The notes under the pieces are model-generated. The model was not told the origin of the DNA. It did not search any database and saw only the letters and a list, made by a program, of their open reading frames with translations. This document shows, piece after piece, positions 25,217-38,800 of a stretch of 64,000 nt of DNA; position 1 is the first letter of the stretch; each line of letters opens with the position of its first letter. The translations under genes and the position numbers were made by a program. This DNA comes from Neodiprion pinetum. Taxonomy: Eukaryota > Arthropoda > Insecta > Hymenoptera > Diprionidae. Where the stretch lies: the NCBI RefSeq assembly GCF_021155775.2, contig NC_060235.2, forward strand, positions 26,111,598-26,175,597, written 5' to 3'.

Positions 25217-26630
25217 TTCGGTGGTTATATACGTCTCGTCGGCATGCCGCTGCTTTCGAAGGAAGGCTACGCTATGTATGTTATACGTATCTGATCATTC
25301 GACGATCCATCGGGCTCGCCATCACTGCGTCTCACATTAGAGGAGCTGCTGACCCCGTTGTCTTTTTCTGCACATTAATCCACGTTACAAGTATCGCATT
25401 TATGCCGCCCCGCTGAAACGCAGTCGTTAAAATCTACAGGAAGAATCTGAGCCGTCATCGGTCCTCGACGTCGTCTTTAGCTGCACGTCTTCATACGTAC
25501 CTACGCCTGCATTATTATACGCTGCAATTCATCCGCTACGACGGTTATTCACTCGGGGGAAATCAGTCGGTTTAAAATTCCAGCGTTCAAATTTAGAACC
25601 GGAAATAGAATTCAATGCCAACGTTTACGATTGGTGCAGGATCGAAATCCTATTTTCCAGGTTCAGGAAAGCAGCGAAATTCCACCATGAAAATTACGCG
25701 GTCACGTGGGAAATTTTCACCAGAAATAAAGCGGCACGGAGGAAATTTCGTGAATTGAAAACCATGAAATCACTAAAATCTGGGGAAAAGAGTTGAGGCA
25801 TTAGGAAATTATGTTATATATAGATTTTATCACGATCTCAGCTTTCTTTACCGCGCAATACTTCAAAATGTTCTTTCTAATTTGTCATTGGAAAGCGAAG
25901 AAACTATAGAGAGATTTAACCAGCTCTGATTACTTGTTATATCGTTAAAATCACCGAATTCGGATACGATGCATAAAAGACCCACAAATTTTACGAGCGA
26001 CGATCGCCCGTCGTTTGAGTTATGTCATTCATTAGTATTTGCAGGGTATCATACTGAAAGAAAAATTATGAAAGAGCAATCAGCATTTATTGCGATACTT
26101 AATAAAAATTTTACGACATAGGGTGACAATTGCGTGCTTGGAGATTTTAATCTGCAATGAAGCAACAATGCTATTTGTAAGACCGATTAGTCTAAGTAAT
26201 AGACTAATGTCAGATAGATCAATAATCGTGATTGGTTCTAACTAAAATTGAATTTGAAACATGCACGAAAATTGTGAAGTAGCTGAAGAGTTATTTCACA
26301 TACGCACGTAAATCGCCAAGTATTATACAGCGTCAAGCTTAATCGACTTGCGCAGTACGTTGCAGACAAAACTCACCTTGTGCTAATATTTAGCTTAAAT
26401 TTTGGAGTTTTACGAATAAATGAGCTCATCGGAGCACATAAGTCTTGATCTGAAAATAAAGATTGCGAAATTCACCTTTTGGTTAAAAATTTTCTCATTG
26501 AATATTCGTTTTCTATTCATTGAATATAGAATCCGTAGAAAACATGCGATGCATTTTTTGCTGGAGCTGAGTTAAGAATGCATTCGATACATTGCATACA
26601 TTTTATTTTACACTCACGCTGTTATTGGAT

Positions 26631-26646
26631 TATCGATATATCGATA
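26631..26646. promoter_or_regulatory. Double DRE-like palindrome
   Basis: TATCGATATATCGATA is a perfect 16-bp palindrome made of two TATCGATA motifs, the binding site of the insect promoter and boundary factor DREF. No start site is recognisable nearby, so any function is inferred from the motif alone. Confidence 0.4.
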
Positions 26647-27236
26647 CCTCAACAGCAAAAAAATCTCAGAAAAAGATTTGGAGAATCTCAGAAAAACTCC
26701 AAAGAAAGGTTATAAACAAAAACCGCAAAGAATATCGTATGAGTAATTTATGATGTATTTAAAAAATGAAGTGAATTATGCTATCGCCTCAAAAAATTTA
26801 CTTTTTTGTTAAAAACTTAATGGTTCAATATAAATTTGAAGCCTTGGTAGAAAATTACATTCGTTTAAGATTTACATATGAACATCACGAAAATAATTAA
26901 TTTTAGCATTTTTAGTGTAGAAGTGATAAATATTCTGACCACGTTCCAGCGTTTTTCCTGACCTTATTAATTTCGCGAAACTAATCGTAAAATGTACTAG
27001 AAAGACAAACATTCATTCAATTACCAAGGCAGAATTTCGAGTTTCTAATTTATGTTCAAGTTGCCGATAAGAGCTTGACCCTAAAGTATGAAAACGTCGT
27101 TCTAGTCAAACCACAGCGATTATGAGGGTTTCTCACAACTGCCGGCTTCTAATGTGGAACAGGAAAAGAAAATGATTTACTGAAAACCCAAACTCTTCAA
27201 AAATTAATATTCAGGGTGACGTTAAGGAAAGATTAA

Positions 27237-27805
27237 CCCTTGGAGTCATAGTAGGAAGTATTCTTAACACCTATTTTATGAAAAATTTTTGTATCTTTAG
27301 AGAATTTTTCAATATATTTCTTTGAGGTTGTTAGAAACAAACTGATATTAAAAAATCGTGAATTGAAGGAATAATCCATTTCCGAGAAAGTTACACATCT
27401 ACATGTCTTACATAAATTATCAGTTTTTGGTGTCGCTGATTACGAATCCCAAATCTAATTAAAAAAATTCAAGATGGCGGATCGGATCTAGTGGATGAAA
27501 ATTTCAAATTCGATCGAATCCGGAGAAAAAAACCCTGACCAGGGTTTTTTTGGGGTCAGTGATTACGAATCTGAAATCAGATTTTGAAAATTCGGTATGG
27601 CAAATCTAATCAGCGACTGGAAAAATCCCCGCATATACTTTCTTGACCGGAATCTCAAAGTTTGAAATTTTCGTCCGCCATAGTGGATCTGCCATTTTGA
27701 ATTTTTCAAATCCGACTTCACATTCGTAATCAGTGATCCCAAAAACCATGGAATCCTATATTATTATAAAAGTTGATTCAGCGCAATGATGTGTGACTCC
27801 AAGGG
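27237..27805. mobile_element. piggyBac-type MITE with TTAA target duplication
   Basis: TTAA|CCCTTGGAGTCA (27233-27248) is exactly inverted as TGACTCCAAGGG|TTAA (27794-27809). CCCT termini flanked by duplicated TTAA are the signature of piggyBac elements. The 569-bp interior has no transposase frame, so it is non-autonomous. A second inverted pair lies inside it. Intact termini and target duplication suggest a fairly recent insertion. Confidence 0.85.
27423..27747. repeat. Foldback core inside the piggyBac MITE
   Basis: The left arm (27423-27510: 'gtttttggtgtcgctgatta', then 'aagatggcgga' and 'gaaaatttcaaa') is inverted in the right arm (27660-27747: 'tttgaaattttcgtccgcca' to 'aatcagtgatcccaaaaac'). 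Near the centre is the palindrome CCTGACCAGG. The arm sequence is related to the tandem monomers in CCT5 intron 1. Confidence 0.8.
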
Positions 27806-27809
27806 TTAA

Positions 27810-30800
27810 CATGGTCATCGAGATACGCGTGTTCGATTTGACAGAGGCACGTGCATGCACGCGGAGACGCCGCAGTGCAGAAGCGGAACTAAGTAGGTCG
27901 GCGTCTTTGGAACTGTAACATATCGACGCTTCTCATCGGCGTTTTTCTCGCGGGAAAGCTGCGCGATGTTCGGATATGGAAGTGATCACCTGATTGGCAG
28001 CTCAATTCCTGCCTCGCCGTTTCCATGCTCGTTCCGTTTTCCTGGAACGTCTGCAATGCACCGACCCGGGTCGTTGGCCCCTTCCGCAGGGCTTGAGCCA
28101 CCGGTTTCTTTGCTACAATTTGCCCGTTTGTCTTCTTCATCATGGACAATAGACTGTTACAGATTAGGGTAGTATCTTACTTTTGGCAGAAGAAAAAGGT
28201 TTAAACATTTACATAAACAATACCGAAGTGTCGAATTCTTAGCTCAAGCTTCGAAGGCTTTTGATCTGAATTTTTCTCAAAAAAATAACGGTCACCCTAA
28301 TTTCTCGGCAAAATTTTTCCGAAAGAGAAAAAAACAAATTCAAAGATGGAATCTGAAACATTCTTGTGGTACGTTTGTCTATACTTATATATCTCTATGT
28401 CCTACTTCTGGAGCGATCGTAGCTTAATCGCTTCCTCATTTTTCTCTCGTTTGCAAAAGACTCAGACTTTGGGACAATATGTTCATCCTGAAATACGAAA
28501 CAAAGCGAATTGAGAGCTGTTCACTTTGTAAAATGATCGTCCGCTGTGTACGTAAATCGAAGAAATACCGCATGAAACCATTCTGGAAGACTGGAATCAA
28601 AATCGTTTGAAACTATCGTAATCGTATGAAATCATACAGTACAGTCATGCGAAGTTAGTGGAACCTTGTAACCGTTAAAATCATTCGAAATGACTTGTTT
28701 TGTAAGTAATTAAAAGCTAATAGTCCTCGCTCAAAGTTCGTGTCTAGTAGTAATTATACAAGAAAATTTTAAAAATTTATACTTTACATTAATTATACTG
28801 GATGGCTTGGATAGTTTTTTTTTTTTTTTCGAATTGTCACAAGTAACGCAAAAGGCGAAGGTGTGTTAACATTCATTTTTATATACAACTGGGTGAAAAG
28901 GATGGAACCATATTGAAAGCTTAAATTGAACAATTCTTTCTTTTTCCTTCACCAATCGTATATTATATCAATGAATATTATTTATAAGTGAATGTAATTC
29001 TTTTTATACAGTTAGAAATTAAAGAGTGTATTCACGGAGCATCCGATTGTTTTATGGATAATTTTAACGTGTCCATGTGTTTGAAATATTTTTGTAGCAA
29101 ATACAGAAAAAAATATCCTGCATATAAAATTTTTCAATTCCAATCACATTTTGGTAGATACGACTCTATATCATTTGACACGTGATATTTCAACTCAAAG
29201 TGCTAGATTGAAATGTTGTTGACATTTTGAAATCGAACATCGTGGAAAAGAGATGTGATAGATCATAACCAGAAAATATACGATGAAAACAAGTGTCAGG
29301 TTTCGATAAGAAAAGAATAAAGTTATTCACTATTTTTTTTCACTCTGGCGTGTAATTCAAACTTGCGGGATTTCAGTTGGAACAAAATGCTTTGCATACG
29401 TGATATATTTTCATAGCGTTTAGAAAAAATATTTCACGTTATTACAGTTATCGAAAAATGCCGAATGAAGATTTTTTGTCATTTACAGATCAAAAAGTAC
29501 CAAACATATTAATGTTTCCTACACACGATGAACACAATCCGAGCTTCATTTCAAATATTAATTAGCAGTTCAAACTATTTTTGCTTGATTTTAAAATAAC
29601 ATATCACTGAAAATATGTCTATAGCTTTCTCAAAGTCGAATCAATCACCGCAGCAGTTTCAAATAGTCATTACTTAAAATCGGAACTGAAAAAGTAACAC
29701 TAGCTTTTGACCAACACGGTCATAATTCCGGACTGCACGTTTGAGTTGTATCTTATTTTCACAGCAGTGGTAATCTATCAGATTTCAAAAACACTAGTAC
29801 GAACCACTTTGCTAGAGCTGTAAATGAGGGGGAAAAAAAGAAAAAAAAAAAGAAAAGAAATTGGGGACGCAGCACATCGACAGCTCTCAAATGTTTCTGG
29901 TATAAATCAACTTGATAACCGCAATCTATAATTCGAAGTAAAATAAGTATAAGCATCCATCAGTTCGCGTCTCTGCAGGTATATTTTGGCCAAATAATTC
30001 CACTCTAAACACAAGCCGCAGAATCAGAGGTTTTCAACAGTGAATCATTTTCTATAGCGATTGAAAACAGAATCACTATTTTGCAATTACCTGTTTTCGT
30101 ACGATTTAGCGTTTTTTTTTTTTTTTGCGTCTCTGTCGAAGGCACAGGCGCGTCGATGTATCGTTAATAAATCGAAACATACCGATAAGTTACAGATATA
30201 TCGAATGATGCCGGAGACGGCCGCGGCGAGATGCGAACGAACAAGGAACGCAGATTGCTCTGGGCGGTGTTCCCCTGACCCACTCTACGATTATCACAGA
30301 TGTTGTGTGCCCGGCGCAGCATCCCACCTACCGTCTCGGTTGTAGTCATAGGCATGGATGGTACGGCGTGGATAACTAATGACGGTGGTAAAAAAGGGTG
30401 GATGCAATAAAGTAGAATGGTCGCACTATAGACGAGTGAAGACTGAATTTTCAAACAGATGGTTATACCTATGGTTGGTAAAATTTTTTAAAGTGGACAG
30501 TCAAAATACAGAAAAGCCAAGGTACGGAATTCTGGCAGATTGAATTTAGCAGTAAAAAAAAAATAAAAAAATGAAAAACGTGGAAATTTAGATGAAAATA
30601 CGAAAAGCTTGAATACAGAATTATCGGAATAAATGTGGACATATATCAAAATACAAATGTTTAGGTAAAAGTGGCAGAATTCAGAAATTCGAATATGTAA
30701 GTATAGAAAGCGAAAATATAGAATTGTCAGAATAAATCTACTAATATCAAAAAATACAAAAATTCAGGTAAAAATATCGAACATTAACATAGAAAAATCT

Positions 30801-31487
30801 GTAAATTCAGACCGTTCTACATTCCGAGTTCATCAATTTTCACTCTTCTACATTTTGGAATCTTCTGAACAAGATTTTCGCCCTTACGAGCATGTGATAT
30901 TGTGATTCTGCTGCTGTTGTGAGCAATCCACTTTTGAGCCTCGACCCGTAAAAAAGAAACTGAATTATATATGAACACGTGAATAATCGACAACTCGCAG
31001 GTGCTTGTACTGTTTCACCGAAACCGCGCCACCGGATTATCGCGTTCGGTGCAGGGCTCGTTTTTGCGCCGAAGATTGATGGATCGCTCGGTGTGTTTTG
31101 CGCGGAGTGAATCTGTAATTTCTTTCCGCTAGAGATTGTTAGCCAAATCTCTATACTCTTGTCGATAAATCCAATGCTCCGGACAGGTCTAAGTGGGCCG
31201 AGAAACCGAGGGACGAACGGCTCGAGGCTGCTGGGATTCCATTTGGGAGTAATCCGATTTAGTTGGAGCTGATACGGATAGATTGGTACAAAATATGTGA
31301 AAGCGGAGCTGCACCAGAATCCGGTCTAACGCCGCTGATCACTCCGGTGATATTCCAAGGAACTTGAACGCGGGGCAAGGTTACAAGAATATTAAAAGTA
31401 TCGTAAAAATTCATACTTGAGCTCCGCATTAATGGGTATATTTGGCACATTTGCATCTAAATCTTCATAAGACTGTCCAAAATCATC
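27810..31487. other. Gene-poor stretch
   Basis: No supported gene. CpG-richer patches at 27.84-28.15, 30.2-30.35 and 31.0-31.25 kb contain only chance-like open frames. The 30.6-30.8 kb degenerate repeat is listed separately. Confidence 0.6.
30601..30780 (+). repeat. Degenerate tandem duplication, period about 110 bp
   Basis: 'cgaaaagcttgaatacagaa' through 'ttaggtaaaagtggc' (30601-30680) is echoed at 30711-30780 ('cgaaaatatagaattgtcag' through 'ttcaggtaaaaata'). Old and AT-rich, with no coding content. Confidence 0.6.
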
Positions 31488-31835
31488 TACCGAGAGGAGA
31501 TTGTGAAACTCAGCAGATTGAGCGTCTCACTGCGCATGCGCGAGGTTTTGCAGGCCTGCCAACTCCGGTTGCTGCTGGCAAACGCGGCCTGAGGAGGTTA
31601 TGTAGGTGACGCGAATTCTTTTGGGTTAAGCACGTCGCGAATAGTTTATACAGTGATTCAAGAAGGTTAGGTAAAATTTTATTGCTAATTTACTGATGAC
31701 CGATGACAGCTGCGAGTTATCTTAAAGACATAATTTCAATCCGCTACTTGAAGCGGAAGAGCTTAACAACTCACGCCATGTTTCGAGTAGGTTGTCACCC
31801 CTGCCTTGAGGACGAAAATCTTCGTGGTTTATAAT
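31488..31835 (+). repeat. Dispersed repeat family R2, copy A
   Basis: About 350 bases that align, in opposite orientation, with 53126-53462. Shared blocks include 'gtgaaact.agcagattgag', 'ggaggtta.gtaggt', 'ttattgc.aa' with 'gactgat', and 'aactcacgcc' with 'cacccctgc'. No TIR or coding region is seen. It may be a non-autonomous element or SINE-like unit. Confidence 0.75.
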
Positions 31836-34135
31836 AAGTAATTGGAAGAATCTTTGGCAAAACCTTCATCTTATTTTGAATTCTTGAATATGTAGTACAA
31901 AAATGTATTATGTATTTGTTTGAGGTATCTGTAAAATAAAGAATCAAAACTAGCATCGACAAGTTATTCTCCAATTTTCCGCTTCAGCGCAAGATTTTGA
32001 TTACAGAGTTATTATCGATGATCTGATTCCTTAAAACTGCGTGGGTAGCGAATACTATAAATATGCTAAGAATTTATTTGAGACAAAGTTTGCAGGATTA
32101 ACTTTTCACTGGATTTGATGTATTATTAATCACAATGTATATTTTTTGTTTCTGTGCATAATACATTGGAAATGACATTTTAGAAATGTTTGTATTGCCA
32201 AGTTTCAAGATCTTTATGCCCCGTCAATGTATCAGCAACGTTTTTTTTCTCGACGAACTTACAGTGTCTCCTCATTTTTATACAGACACTCACTCTGATC
32301 GAAAATTGTGAAAAAAGGAAAAACATCGAGTGATGAACTATAGCCGATTCCAAAAAATTTAACACCGGTGTGGATATCGATAAAATTTGGCCAATAAACC
32401 TTCCAAAGCGATGACATTACCCGAAACGAAATGAGCTTTCGTTGGTAAAAGTCTGTCGGTGGGCGAGTATGAAATTCTTTTTATTCCTCCTCTATTCCAC
32501 ATGACTGGTTTGTATAACATTTGCATTATACACACTCGCATTTGGTAGTTTCGGTTCGTTTTAATCGGGCCCATGAGTCAGTAAATTGAGCTGTGTGCAG
32601 ATACCGTAATGTGACCACCACTTATTTACCCATCTCCATTTCATTAGGTGCTGATTCGATTACCTTTCTTGATATTCAAGACGCTGCGTTTGTACTATTC
32701 CTTTTTATAATATCCCAGGCTCCGTATCTTCCTACGAATCTTACACTGATTTATTTTAAATAATTTCTAAATAAAACCTTTCAACGAACTCATAGTTTAA
32801 CTAAAAATGAATCTGTTTAGTCTAAACATTTGCTTCGCTCTCACGTATTAAAGGTTGAGTCAGTTTTGAATTCTGGATCCCTCTGCAATTTTCAGATAAT
32901 AATAATAATAATGCGCTGTGCTTTTCACTGATACTTGATTCTTCAATGAAAAGAAAAAAAAAAAGAAAAGAAAATCCTGTGATATTGAAAAAAAGTTGAA
33001 TCATCACCATTTTTAGAGACATGATATTCTCGTTGAATTAAGATTCTTAAATTACAAATTTGATAAATGTTCTCGAGGTGAATTGACTGTGATCATATTA
33101 TACACTCTGGTAAAATTGATTACTTCCTTTTTGGCAAGTATACTATACATCGAAACGTAGTACCTTAACTAATCAGCTTTTACTCTCAGATCGTTACATT
33201 AAAAATGAGATCATATAACGACATGCGAGGATTATTGGATCACGTATGGTTGTGTCTACGTGTAAACGATTATAGCATAATATCGTTACGCTAATCAAGG
33301 AGGAGAGATCTGCATCACCGAAGGTAGACACGCGTAGCCGCAAGAGAGGATGAGTCACGCGTGTGGCAAAACGAAGAGCTTCCGAACAGGTCTGCACAAT
33401 TCGAATTAATCTTCCGAGATCTGCAATTCCGATTTCTTATCCGCTGAGAACCCAAGCTTGAACAACGCTCAATTTTCATTATTTTCATTGTAATTTGATA
33501 ATCATATCATTCGACTCGGTTGCTACACTAAATCTGCGTTTTGTCTACTTTTTTTTACAGGAGCGCCATTCTTCTGCTGATATAATAATGTTTGTAAGAA
33601 AGAAAGTAACGAATATATTTCTAGCCATTACTTCGGAATAATAATGCTGCATTATATAATTCGCGATCTTTGTGGGACTTGGTAAAAAATTCGGTGTATT
33701 CGGTTTAAAACAGGTTAGATTGAGTTTGGTCTGTTTGTGCTTTGATTCAAACCAATACTTAATTCGTCTAATAATAACTATTCCAATAATCCAACAATTT
33801 TTAAATCTAATTCAGGTATTTCGAGTCGATTGATCGAGATTTCCGACGCAGAGTTTTTTTCGATCAATCTAACAATCGGTACTTTCAATTCAGCATTTAT
33901 CCGATTAATCGATTAATCGGCTCTTTCAATCAATCGCATTCCTGTGAAATTGATAAATCGATCGATCGGACATACAACGGATCGAAGTTAACGATTAAGC
34001 GATTACAATTATCACACAGCCTTACTCTCGAAGCTGGGAAAAGCCAGAATTCTGGGCTCCGATCTACAGCCTATCAGATGAAGCTTTTCACGTTACACAC
34101 GAGGTAATTGGAATACCTGAGCGGTGCAGCGAAGA
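31836..34135. other. Gene-poor stretch
   Basis: AT-rich, with ATCGAT-rich sequence at 33.83-34.0 kb. I find no gene, RNA or intact repeat. Confidence 0.6.
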
Positions 34136-34345
34136 CTATAAAAAGGTTCGTGACTCGATGTACCTATACAAGAGAATTTCGAACCGTTCCCTATCTAGGC
34201 TAAGGAACAGCCTTGACCCGGTGGAGCGAGGCGCACGTGTACCAGCCGGACTTGTACCAGGAAGTGGGCAGGCAATGTGCTTCTTAGGACCCTCGATAAT
34301 CGAGGAACCTGCGTGGGAAGAACCAACGAGAGCTACGAACGTTGC
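34136..34345 (+). promoter_or_regulatory. TATA box followed by a small GC island with a hairpin
   Basis: TATAAAAAGG at 34137-34146 is a near-ideal TATA box. About 50 bases downstream begins an isolated GC-rich island (34200-34330) containing the hairpin CCTCGAT-A-ATCGAGG. T-rich tracts follow at 34376-34395 and 34452-34460 and could end a Pol III transcript. The layout would fit a TATA-driven small RNA or short gene, but I recognise no RNA family. A 95-codon frame opens at 34158, too close to the TATA box for a start codon. Confidence 0.3.
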
Positions 34346-35445
34346 TGAAAACATTTTAGGAATTCGAGGACAATGTTTCTTTTCTTTCTTTATCATCGAC
34401 CAGCTCCGAAAGTTGATCGAAAATATTCCAGAAATTCCAGGATAATTTTGTCTTTTTTTTCATTATCCTTTTCGTCCATACTTTCGGATCAGTTGTGGTA
34501 GAATCTTGGAAAATAAATCATACGAGTGAAATAAATTATTCTCAAACGCTGAAAGTCTGTGGAAATATAGTTCGAATCAGATGTGAAAAATTGCGAGATG
34601 AATTTTGGATGTTTGGGTGAAACTATCAATTGGTACGTACGGAAAATTTACAGAGATCTTCAAAGAGGCTTAGAGAATATTCTGGATTTTATCAAAGTTG
34701 GAGAAGTTTGCCAAGATTGTTTTAGAGAAAAGGAAAAAAAAAAAATAAGAATACCGATGAAAATTTTTGGAAATACATTCCAATTCAGATATTATAGAAA
34801 CTTACAATATTAGTTTTATAAACATTACATATAACTATAAATTGTTGCGTAAAATAAATTTATAATAATTTTCAGAGCCCCAGAGTGAATTATAGACTTG
34901 ATTGAAAATCAAGAATTTTATGTGGTGATTTTTTTGTTTAAAAATTGTTCATAAAAAGTTGTGGGAAATTGTTTTCACATCACACATTAGGGAATGAGTC
35001 ATTTCTGAGAATAATTAAATTGATCTTTCTCACATGTTATCTAACAGATATTTAAAAATTCTCTGAGAATTTCCGCACGGACTGTTCAAATTGATATAGG
35101 ATTTTTTATTGTAGGTTTGATACATGTATCCTCGAAGTTTTCAAACGTTTCAGAAGAGTGTTCGATTTCGATTTTTGTACACCAAGTTTTGAAATCAGTT
35201 ATTCTCAAAAATTTTACTAAAATGAACCTTGAATGAATGTTAAAAATATAAATACAAAACCGAAAATATAAATACAAACATTACAAACTTGTCCAGCGTC
35301 TTTCACCCCAAAATTCGTTTTATCATCAAAATTTCGTGCGGATTATTGGAGTGCGATTTCCTTCGGTATTCAAAAATCAAGACCGTTTCCGATTCACAAA
35401 CAGACTTCCAAATCGAAGAATACAATGGGAAGCGGTGGGGAAGGA

Positions 35446-35461
35446 GGGGGGGGGGGGGGGG
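35446..35461 (+). repeat. Poly-G run
   Basis: Sixteen consecutive G, preceded by other G clusters. Potential G-quadruplex and replication-slippage site. Confidence 0.9.
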
Positions 35462-35834
35462 CATTTCCTCCCGAGTAGCTAAGCGGCGTTGACGGACCTT
35501 GTGCGCGGTCAAAGTCGTGGCCTACTTAACTTCCTGCCTCCAAGACTTTCTCCACGCGGTGCTCGCCCCTTCGTTCTGTTTAGCCTTTCTCACAAGTATT
35601 CGTTATTATTCACGCACACGCCGGCAGCTGCTGGCGTCTACGAAATTATAGATGCGCCAACCGCCTCGTGCATGCGTGTCTGATATAATCCGCGGTTTAA
35701 AACGCGATAAGGAGACTCTGTCATTTACTCAGATTATTCGTAATCTTCGAGTGAATTCTCTGCCTTATAATGTGTGGAATAGACATCGTATTCATAGATG
35801 GTTAGGCTGAATTGGAAATCGAAATATAGAAGGA

Positions 35835-35850
35835 CGCCATCTGGTGGCAG
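35835..35850 (+). promoter_or_regulatory. CTCF-like site
   Basis: GCCATCTGGTGGCAG resembles the CTCF core (CCA..AG.TGGCAG) and is partly palindromic. Motif-based only. Confidence 0.25.
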
Positions 35851-38800
35851 ACAACGCACTATGAAAACCGTCTTGTATTTAATTATAAAAGATGTTTTTC
35901 AACTTGTATTTCACTCCATATCGGCTCAGTGTATCTAAACAATGATCTAACCACTTGCGCGAAATTTTCTGTCGCCTTAGATCCATCTAGCTTGGCTAAA
36001 ACTGTAACCGAAACAATCAGCTGATCGCTCACTGAGACGCCATATTGCTCAGCCACGCGCAGATTTTGGATCTTGAAATATCACGTGAACGCTTTTTCAC
36101 TTAAACTGAAATTTCTCCAAACAACGAAAGGAATTCATGCGAATTTTGGTGTCCATTCATCAAAGTGTGAACTTTTTTTTGCGTTGCTCGAATACTCTTA
36201 TTTCTTGGAGAGCTGCAGACGCCTCTGATTAAAACTAGCTCACATCGCTAATTTTTTAACGTAGTCTAAAAAACTTTAATTTCTTTCAAGGAAAAAATAT
36301 GTATTGTTTTTATATTTCTATTTCCTCATTTGCAAACTTGTCTAATCATTTCATCGAATTATTCGTCTTGAGGATGTAAAAGATATTTAATATAGGTAAG
36401 AATTGATAACACTGAAAAATTGTGAAATCACCGTTTATAGAGTGAAACTAATGATGGAATCTTATGTTTATGAGTTGTTCGATAAATTTTTTTTTTTTTT
36501 AACGACGAAATAATGTTTTAATTGAATTCAATTTAGTTGACTTCAGTCACAGCTGCTTTCAAACTTTTCTCGTGTCTTTTTTTTCAGCAGCGCGGAATGA
36601 ACAAGATGCAAAATCAATCATTTGTCGATTGTTACAAACATCAATCAAATGTTTTCCGATCGATCTATCGATCAGTATTTCCAACGGATCGAATCACCGA
36701 CCGCGCACGATTATAATCAGCGCTTTCGAATAATCGCTCTTCTGATAAATTTCATTCAGACTTGGCATAAAAAAGAATCGAGCAGCAATCTCAGCTTACA
36801 CATAATTAAGTTTTATGTGGCATGCAGACAGGGGCTAACTAGAGCAAAAAATTTGATACGGCCTGCTGAATGCATGGAGATATCTTCATTACACTCACAC
36901 ACATGCGGCGCGGATTAGTTACACGCTCACTTATTTTTTTTTTTTTCTTTCTTTCCTTCTCCTCAACTGTAGATTAATTTCCCACTTTAACGGAGCTCCA
37001 GCAGCGATTTGTTCAATCAACTCGCTAGTTGACCGCGCTGCACTGCCACGAAATTAATTTACTGGGTCAATACAATTGTGCCGCGGTCTTAACTTGAATG
37101 GGTTTCTCAACATACAAGCCGCGTGTGCCTACGCAGAGAATAAAATCACGGTAGCTGGCTCGGCTGTAAATAAATGTTTAAAAGCTGTCTTTGGCATCGT
37201 TTTATACGCATTTAATGTACGCAGAGCCACGATCACTTCGAGTATGTATCATACGTGACCCCGATACGTAAGCGGTGTGCTGCCTGTCCAACCTGCAGGC
37301 GACACTTCCGTGTGCTCATTAAAAAGTTGAGTAAAATTATGAGAGGAAAATTCCCAGTGGTGAAAACTTGCGTTTATCTTTTCCTGTACTTTTATCTTTG
37401 ATTATAAACACAATGAAATTGTAGGATGAAGAAATAAAAGCTTGCGTGAGACTTTTTTCTCTCTCTGACACCGAAAATCTACCTAGATATTTAAATTAGT
37501 TCGCGTATCAATTGGCTCGAACGAAATTTTCTTCTTTATAATCTTTTGTCATCGTGAGAGTTAAAACACTTTCAGAGTTTCTTAATTTTTTTTTAGAGTT
37601 ACGAGATTTATTTAAAAGTCTTTTCAATCGTTCGAATCTCAAAAAAGAAACTACATTATTTTGAAATTTATTAAAGACACTTACAAAGATTTTGGAACCA
37701 TCTTTCAGTTTTAGTTCTAATTAGTTTCGGTTATTCCATATTTATTAATTTTACACATTCACTTTTATTGCAGAAAATCCAGATTGAAACAGACAAATAA
37801 CTGTTTGGAAATTTAATATAAGGATTTTGAAGGAATTGAGTTTCAAACATATGAGTACACGTTCTGCTTTATTGTATTCGTTTAATCAAATATCGACGAT
37901 CCTATGTATAAACGATTTTTTGATTCAGCCCCATAATGATCGGAAGAACAAATTGATTTGAAAACATTTGTGAATAAATTTGTTCAAAATTTGGGTAACT
38001 TCTACCTTTAACGACCCACGTGCAGTCGGATCAGCGACCTCAAAATTATACACTTCACGATTACAAACTTATGATAACTTATGTAACACGACCTCAGCTT
38101 CGAGTCGACTATAACCATGACGTGAAACGTTAAACAGGGTAATTCGTTCCATCCCGTTCAATTTGATTTCAATTATTATACGTATACTTGAATATGGGTT
38201 AGAAGCGAAATGGTTTTTGCGGTTCGCGAGTTGCACGAAGCAGCGCGACAGATTCAATTCTCGTGAGAGCAATCATCAAGCAATTTGGACTCCATTGTTG
38301 TACCTACGTCGCCTTCCAATTTACCATCATCGTGAATGATTTACTGAGAAATTCCGCGCGGCTTACGATATGAAAAAGGGATAAATACACACGCCCCGAC
38401 GTATTTGAGACGTTCCGGTGACTGGTTTCAAAAAACCGAATACGAGTTCCCCGGAAGACTGTTGACGAGCCCAGAGGCTGGTTTTTGGTGAAAATTGTCC
38501 AACATTATTCCGGCGAGAATTTTATGTCCGATTCAAGCTGAAGCGCGTCATCCGTCCGCAATTATTTGGCACGTTGCTAGTTGTAAAATTCGAAATCCAG
38601 ACGAGTCTGCTACATCACGATCGGTATAAACGCCGGAATGAAACCGTTTCAGACAGAATCTTGCGGTTTCACCGTAATCGAGTATTAACACAGTATGAAA
38701 AAATATTTCGATTTCATGAAATATTCATTTCTTCGTCAACATGCATGGAACTTCCTCGACTTTTTCTTACATCGCTCCATATATGAAAATTAGCGTTCTC

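Larger units (their letters stand above)
24463..27236. other. Gene-poor stretch
   Basis: Apart from the GA repeat and the DRE-like palindrome I see no supported feature. Overall AT-rich with one GC-richer patch at 25.1-25.5 kb. Confidence 0.6.

Noticed and set aside
34158..34445. 95-codon frame beginning just after a TATA box
   Set aside because: Its ATG would lie upstream of the start site expected from the TATA box, and the protein has no recognisable motif.
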